Of a stretch of DNA of 64,000 bases, positions 22,621 to 36,900 are shown one piece after another. Numbering within the stretch: position 1 is the first letter of the stretch; every line of letters starts with the position of its first letter. This DNA comes from Piper betle (lineage: Eukaryota > Streptophyta > Magnoliopsida > Piperales > Piperaceae), in NCBI GenBank assembly GCA_033002965.1, contig JAURVB010009608.1, forward strand, positions 124,001 through 188,000, in the 5' to 3' direction. The notes under the pieces were generated by a model. It searched no databases. It saw only the letters and a program-made list of their open reading frames with translations, and had not been told where the DNA came from. Position numbers and translations under genes: made by a program.

Positions 22621-24652
22621 ATTCACGGTGGTCAATGTAACCTCCCAAGCTCGTACCTCATAGCTTATAGTTTCTAACTCGTTCTCTCTTCTTCTTGCCT
22701 TTTTCTCGACATCAAGATTCAATCAAAACTTGGTTATCTCAACGCTACAAGCCATCGGCAAAGTCTATTTTCAAAAGATTTTCATAGAAGGTGTATCAAG
22801 GGTGTGCACATTTGAAGTTCTAGACACAATTTTACTTTGGGATATTCAAAGAATTAGTACGAGTTGATAACCGAAGAAATGTCTGGGGCTGTAGACCTAC
22901 AAAATAATGTGAGCCGGGGGGTGTGGCGTCATCAACTACTGGCTCCAGGGGCTGCTGGTCAGGGACTTTCAATGGTGATTGGGGTACAGCAAGGACATGT
23001 AGAAGATCAAGCAACACACCCCTCCTTCGCCGGTGTCAAGTGGCCGCTGATTAGGTGCTACTAGGCACCATTATATTTTGTCGAAGAGTGACAAGCAGCT
23101 CTGATGCGGGTTTGTTGCCCAGGCATTGCTAGCGGCTAAATCGCCAGTATTTTTATTTTTTTGTGTTGAACTAAAGTTCTAATCATTACGGGGCATTTAG
23201 TTGGTCTACAAAATTGTATATAAAATTTCCAAAAAATATTGTCACAATTTTTTTTAAAAAAATTGTAAAAATTGATAGAATTTATAAAATAGCCATTATT
23301 TTTTGTTTCCTTTTTGTGGAGGTTTAGTTTACCAACTTCTATCAAACACGTTTTAGTTGTTTTATACAATTTCACATATTTTGCTCAAAATAATGCAACC
23401 AAATAATTTATAAATTAATAATTTATCAAATTTTTACTCATTAAAGTTGATATAACTCTCTATGATAATATATATGAACACACATTTTTTTTCGCTCAAG
23501 TACTAATCTATGTCATCCAATTATGAGTATAATTCCAAATCTGTCATTCCAAAGAAAAAAAGTTCAGTGTGTGACTGCAGACAACGGGAGGCAACTAGAT
23601 TTGGCTAAGAGCAGATGGATATGTAAAGCAAAAATTATGACATAATAGCCAGATGAGACCATGGGTGGGCGTATTTAGCTAAGGACGGCTAGGGCCAAGT
23701 CCAATTGACCTTTACCCTAATTAGATCACCGGTTGGTATAAGGGTGGGAGAGGGGAGGAGAGGGAGAAGAGGGAGAGGACGAGGGAAAATAAGATTAGTA
23801 CGAACCATCCTTATAATTTGACAAAGACGAAGATTAATTTCCTGTCCAAGATACTTGGATTCATATAAGCTTTTCTTTTCTTTTCTCTATATATATATTA
23901 TTAAGGACACAATTACAGAAACATGCAAAAAAATCAAGCATATATTCTACATCAAGTAAAAAACACTTGTTTATTCCCCTCTATTTTTTCCCCAAACAGT
24001 GTGAACGTTATATCCTCTTTTATATATAATAAGATAACAATCTTTGTCAAATGTCAATGTTTAATGAGAGATCAACAAATGTCTCAATTTGATTGGTTAA
24101 TTAAATATAAAAAATAAGATATAAAATATTAAAATAATATACACGTACTTAAATAAAACAAATTATTACTTTATTTAATTTTCCATCGAGGTTATTTTTT
24201 TTACTCATACCTAAGACGAAATATTGTTATTTTTTTTACATGTACTTTAAAAATTAAAATTATAGAGAATAAAATTAAAATAAAATAAAATATTTAATTA
24301 TTATATCAATTTTTATAAGAAACAATTGGACTTAATCAAGAAATTCTGCATGAGTTAAGAAATATTTTTTTTATTTATAATTAGTAATTTTTAAAATATA
24401 ATTAAATAGAAAAAACACCGTTCAATACAAAAGTATTTTAAAAACAAGTTAGTTAGACAAAAAAATTGAAACAGAATAATTGTTTAAAACATAATCAACA
24501 TATAAAAAAAATTATAGGCGTAGGCGCCAGTGTATGTACACCTGGTACATGTAGTGAATAACATGAAAATCAGAAGAAAGGGAGAACTGATGGCGGCAAA
24601 CATGAAGACGAAGAACGAGATGCTGTGTTGAAGACGACGGCGAAGCCCGACG
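22621..24652. other. Intergenic, no gene recognised
   Basis: AT-rich DNA with a GC-richer patch at about 22860-23110, which has short open frames on both strands but no known domain. The stretch from 23.9 to 24.5 kb is very AT-rich with many A and T runs. The MFP1 promoter should lie in the last few hundred bases. I see no unambiguous TATA box there. Confidence 0.4.
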
Positions 24653-27600
24653 ATGGGGAGCTTCTCCTCCCTCTCCCACCTTCAATTGCGTCCTTCTCTT
24701 CGTCTTCCTCCATCTCCTACTCTTACTCCTCCTCCTACTCTTCTCTCTTTCTTGCCTTCCGCTTCGATTCAGAGCAAGCCGCCTCGCTGGCGAACAGCTT
24801 TTCCAGCCTCTTCTTCGGCCCCTGACGATCACATTCAATCGAGTTTGTTCCAAAGGAGGAGTCTTTTGCTAGTGGGTCTTTCTTCTTTTGCTCGTTCTAC
24901 GCTCAAGGCCGGAGCTTCCGAGGTTTCGGTGACAGGTTTGTTGCTTTTTCTGGAAAAGTTTTGGCCTACTTTTGCTCTCCTTGATTCTTTTCAATGCCAA
25001 GAGTGTGTCTTTTTTTTTTATCAAGAAAATGAGTGCATATTCGTGTTGGTAGAGTGTCTGAAGAATTTATGGTGAGATTGAATGTTTCGTTTTTCAATTT
25101 CTGTGTTTATCCGATTCTTTCTTACCATGTTTGATTGGATGCGTATCATGTAATTTTCATCTCTTTTGGAGCTTGATGGTTCTGTTAATTAAAGAGTGAT
25201 GTAGAGAATGATCGAGTTTTTAGGTTACTTGATAATGCTAGTTGATATGTATGCTATGCCTCGTCTTGATGGTCCTATTATTTGATCTTCTTGCAATGAT
25301 TATATTGGATGCTAAAGGTTTCATGATTATATGGGAACACTTGCCTGCAGTCATTTTTCAAATGAGGCCTGGATGTACATATTTTGTGGGCTTGAGGCTT
25401 TTGTTTTTGTGTGTTGAAATTAGGAATTGCGATATCTTTTGGATTTCTTGATTCAGATATAGGTCCTTAGCACTTATTCCATACGAGGTGGAAATTTGTA
25501 ATTGAACAGAAAAATTTTGCCAGCTTCTGTTAGATGAGTAAAGTAGCTCATTCTATGAGATTGCATGGCCTGCATAGTTCCTAACAGAGCGTCTGCTCTT
25601 ATGGTTTCCGTTTCTAAATTGAAGAACATCCGAAGTTGTTTTGTTAGCATTGATTTATTTTTATGATAAAAATATTCAAGCCGTGCAAAATGCATCAGGG
25701 ATGACCAGTTCAAGTTTAAGTGGAGAAGATATTCACAGAGAGGCAGGAGGTCCGTTGGCTGCTCTTCTGAAAGGCATTGGTATTATAGGTTTAGGTATTC
25801 TAGGTGCATTATATGCACTATCCCGCTTGGAAAATGAGGCATTGAAAACTACAACTCAATCGGTGAACTTTCTACTCCTATCGTTTTTCCCTTTTATCTT
25901 TGTCTAATTTCATATGTAAAAACCATGTGTGCTGACATTTTTTTGTTCATTTCTTCACTTACAATATGTCATCATATACTATAAGAATAACTATTCCTAA
26001 TCTTGTTGGTCTTCTGCTTGTTTCAGAGGCAAATATGATTAAAACATTCTCATAGTTATGCTACTTTTTTTCCCAGTGTAAACGCACTTTGAGATCTATT
26101 TGAATATGTATATACGTGGTGACCTGTCGATTGGTTGACTTCTTACTTGTTCTTGATCTTCCTGTGAAGAGTCACATATGGGAGAAGTCCCACTCCCATA
26201 TGACTATGTCCTTTTATTGCTGGTACTTTCATTACCTTTCCTGCCTATTTTTCCTCGTGTCGTCCAATGCAAGTTGTGTAATGCGAATTCTACCATCTTA
26301 AATGCTATTTTGGGCTAATCATATTAGTACATTGACAGTACATTATTGCTACTAATCAATCACACTCAACCATGTATGCCTTTTCTGTGACAAATTTGGT
26401 AGTGCGTTTACAAGTTTGGTTACCTAACAGCATGATTCTACTGCCACTAGCACTGATATTCATTAATTAACACTACAGGAGGCAAAATTGAGGGAGAAAG
26501 AAGTAAATTTGACCAAGAAGGAGCGAGCATCTTTGTCTAAAGAACTGGCTCTTGCAAATAGCGTGATAGCAAAATTGGGAAGAGAATTACAAGATGTGAA
26601 GACACTGGCCCAAGAACTTGTATTGAGAATGAATCAAACACAAAGTAGCCTTGTACAAGCAAACACGAGTAAGAGGGCCCATGAAGCAACAATTGGAGAA
26701 AAGCGGAACACAGTTGAAGTCCTCCTGGACAAGATAAATTCCTTTGAATTAGAGACAGACAGTAAAGACATGAATCTGGAAAGTCTCAAATCAGCCCTTA
26801 GCAATAAGGAGACTGACCATGACAATTATTCTTCCATACTTGACGACATGAAAGAAGAATTGGCAAAGGCGATTTCCAAAATTGAGGAGTTAGAGCAAGA
26901 TGTCTCAAGGTACAAAGGATCAGTGAAATTTGAAAAGGCTGTTGTGGACAATTTCAATGAGAAGGCAAAAATGGTACTTGCAGAAAGAGATGAATATATC
27001 AACAGATTACACCTTCTTGAAGAGAAGTTTATTGCTTTTAAAGCGTTTTTCAAAGAGAAAACTAAGGCAGATTTAAATCTTCTACCTGAAAGGGATTTTG
27101 GCCTAGCTCATCTACAAGTGAAGCTTGATATTTCTTTAAAAGATGGTGTAGTCACCCACATGCAGCTCACTGACTTGGAAAATGAAAGAGACAATCTGGC
27201 ATTGTTTTTGAAGAATGAAATTGAAAATGTGAAATACTTGAATGACGAGCTTCAATTGATCAAAGGAACTTTGGCTGAGACAAGGTTAGAGATTCCTAAT
27301 CTTCTGAAACAAGTGGAAAAATCCAAAGGCATCTCTGAGGATCTCAGTTCTGACATCTTCAGAATTACCAGCACATTCATTGGCGAAGAAAAATCACTGA
27401 CGACGCTCTTGGATGAGGCCAAAATGAGTTCAAAGATGCTATCTATCGAACTAAGCACAACGAAGGATACCTTAAATGATACAAAAAAGGAGCTTTATCT
27501 CATGTCCAATGAATTAAAAATTGTCAAAGAAAACTGTGAGAACTTAAAGGTGGAGCTACTGAATGCCCATAAGAAAGCTGAAACATCCGCTGAAGATTTA

Positions 27601-28095
27601 AAGGAGGAAAGAAAGGTGGTGTCTTCTTTAGACAAAGAATTGGAGGCCTTGCAAAAGCAACTAGCCATAAATGCTGAAGTCCGTAGGAACCTTGAAGTAG
27701 ACCTGGAAAAAGCTACAAAAGCACTCAATGAGATGAACAATAACGCATTATCATTAGAAAAGGAATTTGAGGCTTTACACTGCAGATCTGCTGATATTGA
27801 AGCAGAGAACGCTAGGCTTTACAAGTCCCTTGGTGATCAAAAGGATGCTTCTAAAGAAGCTAGGGATAATCTAGAAAATGCTGAGAATCTTATTTCAAGG
27901 CTTGGAAAGGAGAGAGAAATTTTGGATGGAAGAAAAAAGAAGCTTGAGGAGGAACTGGCTTTGGCCAAGGGAGAAATATTACGGTTAAGGAGAACAATCA
28001 GTGCTACTGTTCCTACGAACCAAGACCAACCAAGTGACAGCCATAGAAGTAGTCGGAGGAAGAAAAGAAGACCTACATCTGGTGTTTCGGATTAA
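24653..28095 (+). CDS. MFP1: MAR-binding filament-like protein 1 (MFP1), 3 exons, intact
   Basis: Exons 24653-24935, 25681-25862 and 26479-28095, with GT-AG introns, give 693 residues. Residues 1-65 are rich in Ser, Pro, Arg and Leu and lack acidic residues, like a chloroplast transit peptide. RRSLLLVG near 68 matches the MFP1 N-terminal block. A hydrophobic helix follows at about 121-141 (LLKGIGIIGLGILGALYAL). Exon 3 encodes one long coiled coil full of Glu, Lys and Leu, ending in a basic tail (SSRRKKRRP). In Arabidopsis and tomato, MFP1 is a thylakoid protein that binds plastid DNA, and it helps place starch granule initiation (known). The start Met is the first in frame and fits the transit peptide. 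No lesion seen. Confidence is high because signal, membrane span, coiled coil and length (~700) all agree. Confidence 0.9.
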
Positions 28096-29055
28096 AATTA
28101 CTTTATATAAAGAGGAAAACCCTTTTAGCTTCAAGTAGTGAAGATTTCTGCCATACTGATGAATGATATTGTATGAACACCTCGTATGATTCTGGTGTTT
28201 CTTACAGTGCTTGTGGATTGCTGAATACTAACTAGTGAGCTGAATCTACATTTATGTTTTGTCATGTAAAACTGCTTTATGCTTCTCTGCTTGCTTTGGC
28301 TTGAGAATACAAAAGGTTGGCAATGGCACCATTTGCTTCTTGTGATGAATCGTTTTACAAGGTAAATGAACAACCTGTTATGTTAGTGGTCTGTTCAATT
28401 TGCTCATAGTTTTGAAGTCATCTTTTTAAAATTGGTACATGATGCATCTAGTTGGTTGAGTGTGGCTGAAAATACACCTCATTTGTCTCTTTGTGCGCTT
28501 TTAAAGTGCTTTTTGAATACTATTTGCTGGTTTTATTTTGAAGAGACGGTACCGCTAGGAAGGAATAGTTGATTTATTGAGATTTTATTTTGCAGGGCTG
28601 GTTATCTCGTTTCTTTTCTATGCCTACTGGAAGGAGTAAATCACATGCGGTGAGAAAATCAATTATTCTGCTCATCTTTTTTTTAAAAAAAGAAAAAAAC
28701 AACACTTGATATTGTTGTGAATATATGTAGGAAATAGCAATATAAACTCCTTTTTATCATGAACTGCTGATGTAGCTTCTTAGCTGGCCTGCTCCAAATA
28801 TTCAAGACTAACAATCATTTTTTTTACGCAAAAAATTTCAGCTAAGAATCCTTTCACTTGCTCTGTTTTGTCACAAATGTTTTGAGTTCTGTTTTAGCCA
28901 AGATAGCTTTTGATTAACCACCATTTCCTATTATATCGAAATCTTAAGTTAGAAAATCTGTTCACAGCCTTGTGTAAAACATGGCGTCTTCCACAAATTT
29001 GATTGGTGTTTTAAATCTTGTTCGTCAGTAAGAGCCTTGGGTAAATTATCAACTT
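28096..29055. other. MFP1 3' UTR and spacer with one exon-like block
   Basis: The first few hundred bases are presumably MFP1 3' UTR. At 28596-28650 a block is framed by a good acceptor (TTTTGCAG) and donor (GCG|GTGAGA) and is open in all the relevant length. Its translation, GWLSRFFSMPTGRSKSHA, matches nothing I know. It could be an alternative 3' exon of MFP1 or chance. Confidence 0.35.
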
Positions 29056-32000
29056 TCACTCATCAAACATCGAACGAACTTTGGCTTTCCCAACTGTTAA
29101 TACGTAATACTTGCTGAAAACTAGTTCCTGAGCATGTGTTGGCCAGTGTTTGGAGTTCATGGAGCTTTGTATTTCCTCGAGCGTCCTGCCTTTTGTTTCT
29201 GGCACAACCTTCAGGACAAATAGAATTGTGGCAACAGACACACCAGCAAAGAGAAAAAGCGTCCCTGCATCAAAGAATATTGTTAGTGGTGCCCCTGTAG
29301 ATTTCCTCATTGGTAGATCATTGTTATAACTAGTCCTAAGCAATTGTGGCTGCCCCTTTTTTTCTGCCGTAGTTGAGATTTTTAGATTGGATTTCACATT
29401 TACTGTCATCTAGTATAGCTTCTTCTATTGTTTGCTATCCCTGGTGAACTCCATGTCATGAGAAAATTGAAGGTGTACGACACAACCCAAGCTCCGGCCC
29501 AGTTGACCAGCGTCATGAGGCTTCCTGTGATCCCTTGATGTTCATTGGGAAAATCTATGAAAAAAAGGGTTTCAGGTAAGTGGGAAGCTCCATTGTGAAA
29601 AGTGGCATCTAGATGGTAAATCTCTTGAGAAACTCTGAATCATGGCAAATTTTACCTCAGACATTACAACCCATGGAACTGCTCCCATCCCCATTGAAAA
29701 AGATCCTATGTACATCTGAAACCAGAATATATTGAAAAACCAAAAAAAAAAAAAGAAGCGAAATCCAGTAAAAAATGGATCCACATATATCTATTTTTTA
29801 TGGGGAATGTATGATGAGTATGTTACCAGTATTCCAGTTAGGGCAAGGATTGGCCCCCATCCTTGTAGTGGTGCATAGCCCTGTAAAAAAAAGCAAATAT
29901 TATTAGAGTTTAGTGTGTGCAGAATTTGGCATTGCATGCTTGGAGAAGAGATCCATCTACCATCAAACAAAATGATAGCTGTCAAAATGCAACCTGAGCC
30001 TGTGCTCGTTGCAGAGATCTACATAGCGAAACAGGCGAGTGAGCATTATACTCTGTTTAAGGTTCTAGTTTGCAGTTGCTGAACAAACACTAACCTTATG
30101 AAATGCTGTCCTTCTAGTTTTATCCATTAAGATGGCCCCAAATGCTGTTATGGGAATCTGAACAGACACCATCTTCATCTAAACAACTGTCTTATCATTT
30201 GGATAAAAGATGTATGAGTGTCTCACCTAAATGCAAGCCCATAGTATTGTTCCAAGACTAGCGGAGTTGAATTCTGCAGTTTCAATGTTTCATATTACTA
30301 TCTTGCATGTTTAGTAGCTAGATTCATGAGATTACTAGATGTGGCTAAGCATGTACCAGCGGAAACAAATGTTTTGCTGACGTAGAATGCAAGTCCGTTG
30401 ACTCCACCAAATTGTTGAAACACCATCAATCGAACTCCAACCTATCATTGGAACCGAGTAATATTGCTATTTGTTTATGACGCTACTTTGATCGAAAGTT
30501 TCTTTTCGCATGTTTTTAATTATGGGTTGAGAAGGTGGCTTACGAGTATTGATCGGGCATATTGTTTCTGTAACAAGTCTAGTGTTTTGGCTTCTGGCAG
30601 GTCTGGGAGAGTATCAACAGAATTCTGAATTTCTGCTGCTTCATTAGATATGTCAGCACTTTCACCACGAAGATGTTGTAATGCGGCCATGAAATCTTTC
30701 TGCCGTCCAAGTTTGGCCTGTGAGGCAATTTTGGGTAATTTTCAGCTTTCTTAGGTCATTACATGATTTCCAAGTCCATATAATTGTCATTGTTGAGAGC
30801 TTACTGGCCATCTGGGTGACTCTGGAATGAAAAAGAGACCCGCAAGAAGAACTATACACGGAACCATTCCTGCAAACAGAGCTAGCTTTCAATCCTTTAT
30901 ATCATTTATCATTATGGGCGCTTCATAAAAATCTCAAAATGCTAGGTTTACTCCTGTATCCCACCCATTTACCAGGGAGCACATATGTAATTTTTCAGAG
31001 TTGACTCACCTTTAAGCGCAAATGTGCGCCAGGTAACCATTGTTCCCACTATGAAGGTGAAGGATGCCCCACTGCAGATCATAAGCTGAATGATATACAA
31101 ACCACGTACTGTGAGGAAGTAGCTAAGTCACAACTATTTTGTAGAAGGCTTGTGAAATTGTGAAGTTTACCTGATTAAGTGTTGTCAATCGTCCACGAAG
31201 ACTCTTGGGCGCTATCTCTGCTATGAAGACGGGAACCACATACGATAGAATCCCAGTTCCACATCCCATGCAGAATTTTCCAAGATCAAGAAGCAGATCA
31301 CCCTTCAAAACATGAATATCCATGGATGTTAGAGCCTCAGTTCTGAAGAGAGTTCAAGAGTGAGGCAAGATTGATGCAACATCAACTACCAACCTGTGAT
31401 AGGTAGACTGCAGTCCACCCTAGAATGCAGAAAGCAGTGCCAGACGCATACATGACGAAAATATTGAAATATGTTGGATACTTGAGAAGAAGTTTATGTA
31501 TATGAGAACTTGCCCCTTTTCTTCCCATGAAATCGGCAATGCGCCCACTTGTTATAGCACCAATGTTCACTGTGGAGCCAAATACTGAGTACTGCATGGT
31601 CGGTAAAGAGTAGATGGTTAGTAGTATCAGAGTTATAGAGATGATGCATTCTTATGGGTTACTTCTCTACTTGAAGAAGAAAGTGCAGTGAGCAGACCTC
31701 GGAAAGAGAGAGGCCGAGATCCTTCCTTATCCCGGACTGAGCTGGTCCTGAATACCCAACCTGGAAATCAGACATGGCTACGTTAATCAGTGTTCAAGTT
31801 CTTGCAAAACTTAAATCTATGCATACTACTAATTAAACTTTGCTTGTCCCTGGTACTTACACATGAGCCAAACTCAAAAGAGCCACAGGCAGCAACCAGG
31901 GTGCTGAAGAGCACAACACACATAGATCCATCCTTCTTGTTGCTGTGGCCTTTCCCTTTTACTTTGTTAGAGTGGATCTCTTTATCTCTGTGTTTGATCA

Positions 32001-32082
32001 GAGGTTCCCTGGCTTTCTCTATATCTTGGTTGATCGGCATATTCTCTGCTGTCACTCTTTCAATCTCTACAATTGTAAGCAA
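29056..32082 (-). pseudogene. ERD6-like sugar transporter (MFS), decayed
   Basis: About 16 exons can be followed from 32082 to 29056 with family words in order: [94 protein letters not shown] and [17 protein letters not shown]6-like carriers are tonoplast monosaccharide facilitators with 12 spans (known of the family). Lesions: after RKG the donor is GC and the next exon has no AG acceptor. A TAG replaces the expected CAG at 30229-30227, the last codon before an intron. A base is missing near 29531 (AAGGGATCACAGG), so SLMTLVNWAGAWVVSYTF is out of frame. The donor after SSPG (29440) reads GG. The likely start is the second Met (32040, MPINQD), because a TATA-like TAAATATATA lies near 32090. 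One frame break could be a sequencing error, but the stop and splice changes point to real decay. Confidence 0.85.
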
Positions 32083-33904
32083 GCGTGCTATATATTTATG
32101 GTCTGATTACTTCCTCATTTATAGGCATGGCGAGATCCTTAGATATTTCACAAGCATGTGGAATGTAGCTGGAGCTCACGAGGAAAGAACATTTAGATGT
32201 GCTTTGATAAAAAAAAGAACATTTTAGATGTAGCTTATACTTGTATGAGGACAAGACAATAATAAATGTTTAAAAAGTTCCTGACTTTGCTCCGACGAAG
32301 ATCCAGGGAACAGTTTCAGACTTACAGTTTTCTATGGTTTTATAGCCCTTGGCATTTTCCTCGGTCGAATAACCAAGGTAAGTATTGAAAGCGAGAAAAA
32401 CTTGCGCCCATCCATTTAGTATCTTTGTACTGATCTACATATTTAGTCATATCATGTTTTTTTGTCTTATGGTTAGAGTCTGATATGATATCCAATCGCT
32501 TGATTTCACAACTTTGGTTATTGGGTACAAGACAAAAAGCTGTAGTTGCATGCAGCTGAATGCAGCATAATGGCTTGTCATTTTCGATGTTTCATGTCGA
32601 TAGGCCAGAGGAATTGAGCAAGCTGTGTTCATGTTCGTTGATAGACTTTCGTAGAATTCTGTCTTATCACCATGTAAAGATGATGGGAGCTTCGAAGATT
32701 GATGGTATTACTACTGTTTGACGGCCATGACGAGGAGATGAAAGATGATATTGTGAGGAGAACCGTGATTACAGGTTCCATATATCACAGGTATTGTTTC
32801 AAGAACTTGCCATGTTTTTTTAGTAGAGACTACATCTATGCCAGTGGTCCTAATTGTTTGATTATAACAATTTGAAGAACAATTGGAAGCCAGCACCGTA
32901 TGTTAACTGGCCTAGCATCTTACATAGAAGAGAGGATGCGTGCTATATGTAAACAACGAATGGTACGAGACACTAGAAGGTTTGTCTTTTGGCTTCATTA
33001 CTAATTGAATAAACCACTCAAATTGACCAACTAAATCGTTCTATGGAGTGTCATATGACGATGGGCAGTCAAGTTGATCTTTTCTTAGTTTGTAAATGAC
33101 AGACTATTTGCCCATCAATATTGCCCTGTCTGTTATTTTTTTATTTTTCGGGTATCCTTGACGCCTCATTTAGCCCCGGGGGAAATAAATATGAATTGGA
33201 ACTTCGAAGGATAAATACAAGTACAAGCCATAAAATAGAGAGAACCATCTTTACCCCTGAGAATGATTGATTATAATTTGATCAGTCATGAGTAACTTAT
33301 GAATCATGGGCCTCTGAATCTGAAATACCCAAGTATTTATCGGTTGCTAGCTCACTTGTAGACCATCTTTCAACCAAATATTATTCTCAGTTCTCAAGTG
33401 ATTTGTCAAGATTCCATGTGTAGATTTAGACGGACAACTGGTTCGTTTTAGTTCATTGGATTGGACTGGATTTGTTTAAGAAAAGTTTGATTGATGGCCA
33501 TTAATTGTTGCCTTACAGAGCCATCTTACAAGTAATTGTGTTCTTGCTTCATACAAGCTTCTCCTTCATCACGAGTTGACATAAAAATTCCCATCTTTTC
33601 AGCTCTTAAAACTTATCTAAATGCAAACTTTTGCACTGTGTTGTGAAAAACTAATGTTTTGGCTTGCTGAATAATTCGCGTAATTTCCTCTTGAGAAGTA
33701 GTATTCCATATTCGTATCTTATTTGTACATCTTCCACTGCAGTTACATGCTAGAAAACTTACAACTTCAACAAAACCTCTTCCCAGAAGAGCTCTCATCT
33801 GTACTTGAACAGCTTATAACACCATTTCGTCACGGGTGTGTAAATACTTATATAGCCTACAATCAACTATCTCGCTTCCATGGCAATCTTCTCAAGGAAA
33901 ATCA
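32083..33904. other. Intergenic between sugar and sulfate transporters
   Basis: Left end is the promoter side of the ERD6-like gene (a TATA-like word near 32087-32100 on minus), right end is the 3' side of the sulfate transporter. Both are minus-strand genes. No conserved frame, RNA gene or repeat family was recognised in between. Confidence 0.4.
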
Positions 33905-36900
33905 TTAAACCTGCTCCTTGAATAAAGACGAGATGGACGCAACTGCTTCTCCAATGCTCAAAAACACAGAATCGCGTCCCAGAGATTCAAGAGTTTGAGA
34001 AAGATGAAGCTTTTCGATCACATCACCCACTGGGCTCGCCAAAACCAGCTACAAAAGCACACAATTACTTCAGATAAATATGGAGCAAAGTTCATACCAA
34101 GTAAGTAAAATCCTTTTAAGCTTCAATTAAGACTTGGTAAGCCCACCTGCAGTGATCTTTTCTCCAGTGTTTTCTTCAGTTCTAACAGCACCCCAGTACC
34201 ACTCGTATCAATTGTTGTCACAGCTGCAAACATGGTAAATTTTGAAGATCATCCTAATCATCATCATATCCCAACTCGAGTTAAAAATTGATTGCATTCA
34301 CATTTAAATCGGTAGATATGACCCATATAGTATATGTAGCTCACCTGACAAGTCCAAAATGATGGTTTTCAAAGCACACTCTTTTGCAATTTGGATCCTC
34401 TGTTCTTCATCTCTCACCATCCTCAGCGTCCTGCAAAAACAGAAATAATTCAATACAAATGCGCACAGCACAAAAATGAAAAAACCCGTTTAAAAGGTCC
34501 AATATAAGAAAACTAGAAGCCCATCAACCTCTCTTGTACATAGGAGGAGTTGGCAAAGTAGATGGGAGACTCCACTCTTATAATCAGAACAGAGGCAACC
34601 CTAGTGGCTCCCTTGTAGTGCCCAATGTTCTGATAGATTTGAGTCCCAGGAATGTTTTCCAGTATCACCATGTTTGGCCTTGTTACATGTATCAGAATCT
34701 TGAATACAGAAATACCCACCTGTTGGAAATATAAGTCCACAGTTCTCGTTAGCGACCATAAGCTAGCTAGGAGATCAATTAAGGTTATGGAAAGCTTGAT
34801 TGTGGAAATACCGCAATGGCGAGGCCCATCTGGACTGATATGAGGAGAACTCCAAGGAAAGCACTAATACAAGCTAAGAAGTCTAGCTTGTCTGCCTTCC
34901 ACAGCTTCCACATTGCCCCGAAGTCGATCAATCCAATGACCGCAGTGACTATGATTGCACCCAGGATTACATTTGGGGAGTAGTAGAAGAGAGGCATTAA
35001 GAACAACAGGGTCACCATCACGGTGGCCGCCATTATAATGTTTGACATTGCTGTCTTTGCTCCGGCGTTGTAGTTTATTGCCGACCGGGAAAATGATCCT
35101 GCAAGGTTAATTGAGTTCGTGTGAGTTTCTTGTGTGTTTCATGGGGATTAGAAAGTGTTTAGTTGAAATAGACCTGTGGTAACGTAGCATGAGGTGCATG
35201 AGCCGGCCATGTTCATCAAACCGATGGCCATCATCTCTTTGTTGCCGTCAACTTGGTAGTTCTTGAGTGATGCAAATGTTCTTCCCACAGCAATGCCTTC
35301 CTGATATGTTTAAGTGGGTAAGTGATGGTTAGTTAAATTTCTTCAAATTCTGTTAGGAGTGAATTTTTTATTGAAAAGCGGATAAGTTTTCTCCAATTTG
35401 GTTCTTAGTTTCATAATTCAAAGATGCGTAAATGTTGAGTTCTTACAGTCAGAGAAAGGATCCCGGTGATTATGCCTGTTTTGACAGCAAGGCTAAAGTA
35501 AGGACCCCTAAAGTACAACATATTTGTTGATGGCGGATTCAAACCCTTTGGTAAGTCTCCAATCTGAATCAAGAAAAATGAACATCACTTTAGTTTTTCT
35601 TCTTTTTATTTTTTCCTTATGTTCTTCTTGATCTTATTGTTTCTACTTACGATACGTATGCCATGATTCTGAGCTTTGAAGATGAAAACTAAAAGAGTGG
35701 ACAAAATGACAGAGGTCAATGGTGCTGCAGCCGAGACCCAGAACAATTTTGGTTTTCTAAGGCTCTGCAAAAATCAATCCGGCAATATTAGTGAAAAAGA
35801 AGTTACCTAACATAAAATTGAAAGAAGAAAATAAAACTTGGAATTTGGGATACAAACTTGGTTAAATATACTCAAGTGTTATTGGTAAAACTTACAATGT
35901 GTCTTGCTGTTAATAGAAGGATGAGAAAAGAAACACCCATTACAATTGTTTGCCATGCCCACTGCAATAACAACCACATATTTGTTAAACAAATTCAACA
36001 TTTTACGATCTTGAATTATGTTATGAGATGAAAAGATTTGCTCTTTATTACCTCTGTCCTGTTTGCAAAGGTTGAGGCCAAGACAGGAACGATGCCCATC
36101 TTGTTGGTGAAGTGTACTATTCCCAGCAACCCTTTTAGCTGCTGCAGTGACACTATAATAGCAGCACCGGCCATGAAACCAACAAGAGTGGCCTTGGAAA
36201 GGAAGTCGATTATGAATCCTAACCTGTAAAAAATCAAACCAGTTTTATTTTCTAAGAGAACAATCATGGTTTAACATGTCTTTCTGAAGCATGTGATCAA
36301 TCTAGACGCAAAGCGATCTTACCTAGGTAAAACTAAAAACATTTACTGGACCAATACCAACAACACAAGTAAAACAAGTATGTTACGCCTACCATACTTG
36401 AATCTTTCGTACGACGGCAAATTCATACTCAACAAGTGGGCTGATTGCAAAGAGGACGGGTATTTTTACTTTAGGAGGTGATTTTCTTCCAATTTGATCA
36501 ATTAAACAAGTTACATATATACAAGTTACCTATGAAGTTGCATGTTATGTGCATGATATAACTTGTACCTAAGGAAACCCAAGGAGGCCTGGAAGACACC
36601 GGCAAAAAAGGTGGCGGTGAAAGCCAGTTGCAGATAGAGACCAGGCTGCTGTGAAGGGGAGACCACCTCCCTTAGCATGGATCCCATGACCAGAGATGCA
36701 ATGGACACCGGGCCAACAGCCAGATCTCTTGAACTCCCAAGAAGAGCATATGCCAATGGTGGCACAAAGCTCGAGTCTGTAATTTTTACACAAAGGAAAG
36801 CCAAAAGAATATGACACAAGTCAAAAAAAATGATTGCAAATAATTGTTAAAGATTCAAGGTAGTTTTATAATACTTACAAAGGCCGATAATTGGTGGCAA

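Noticed and set aside
22832..23064. Overlapping frames of 61-66 codons on both strands
   Set aside because: Local GC rise explains them. No domain and no continuation to either side.
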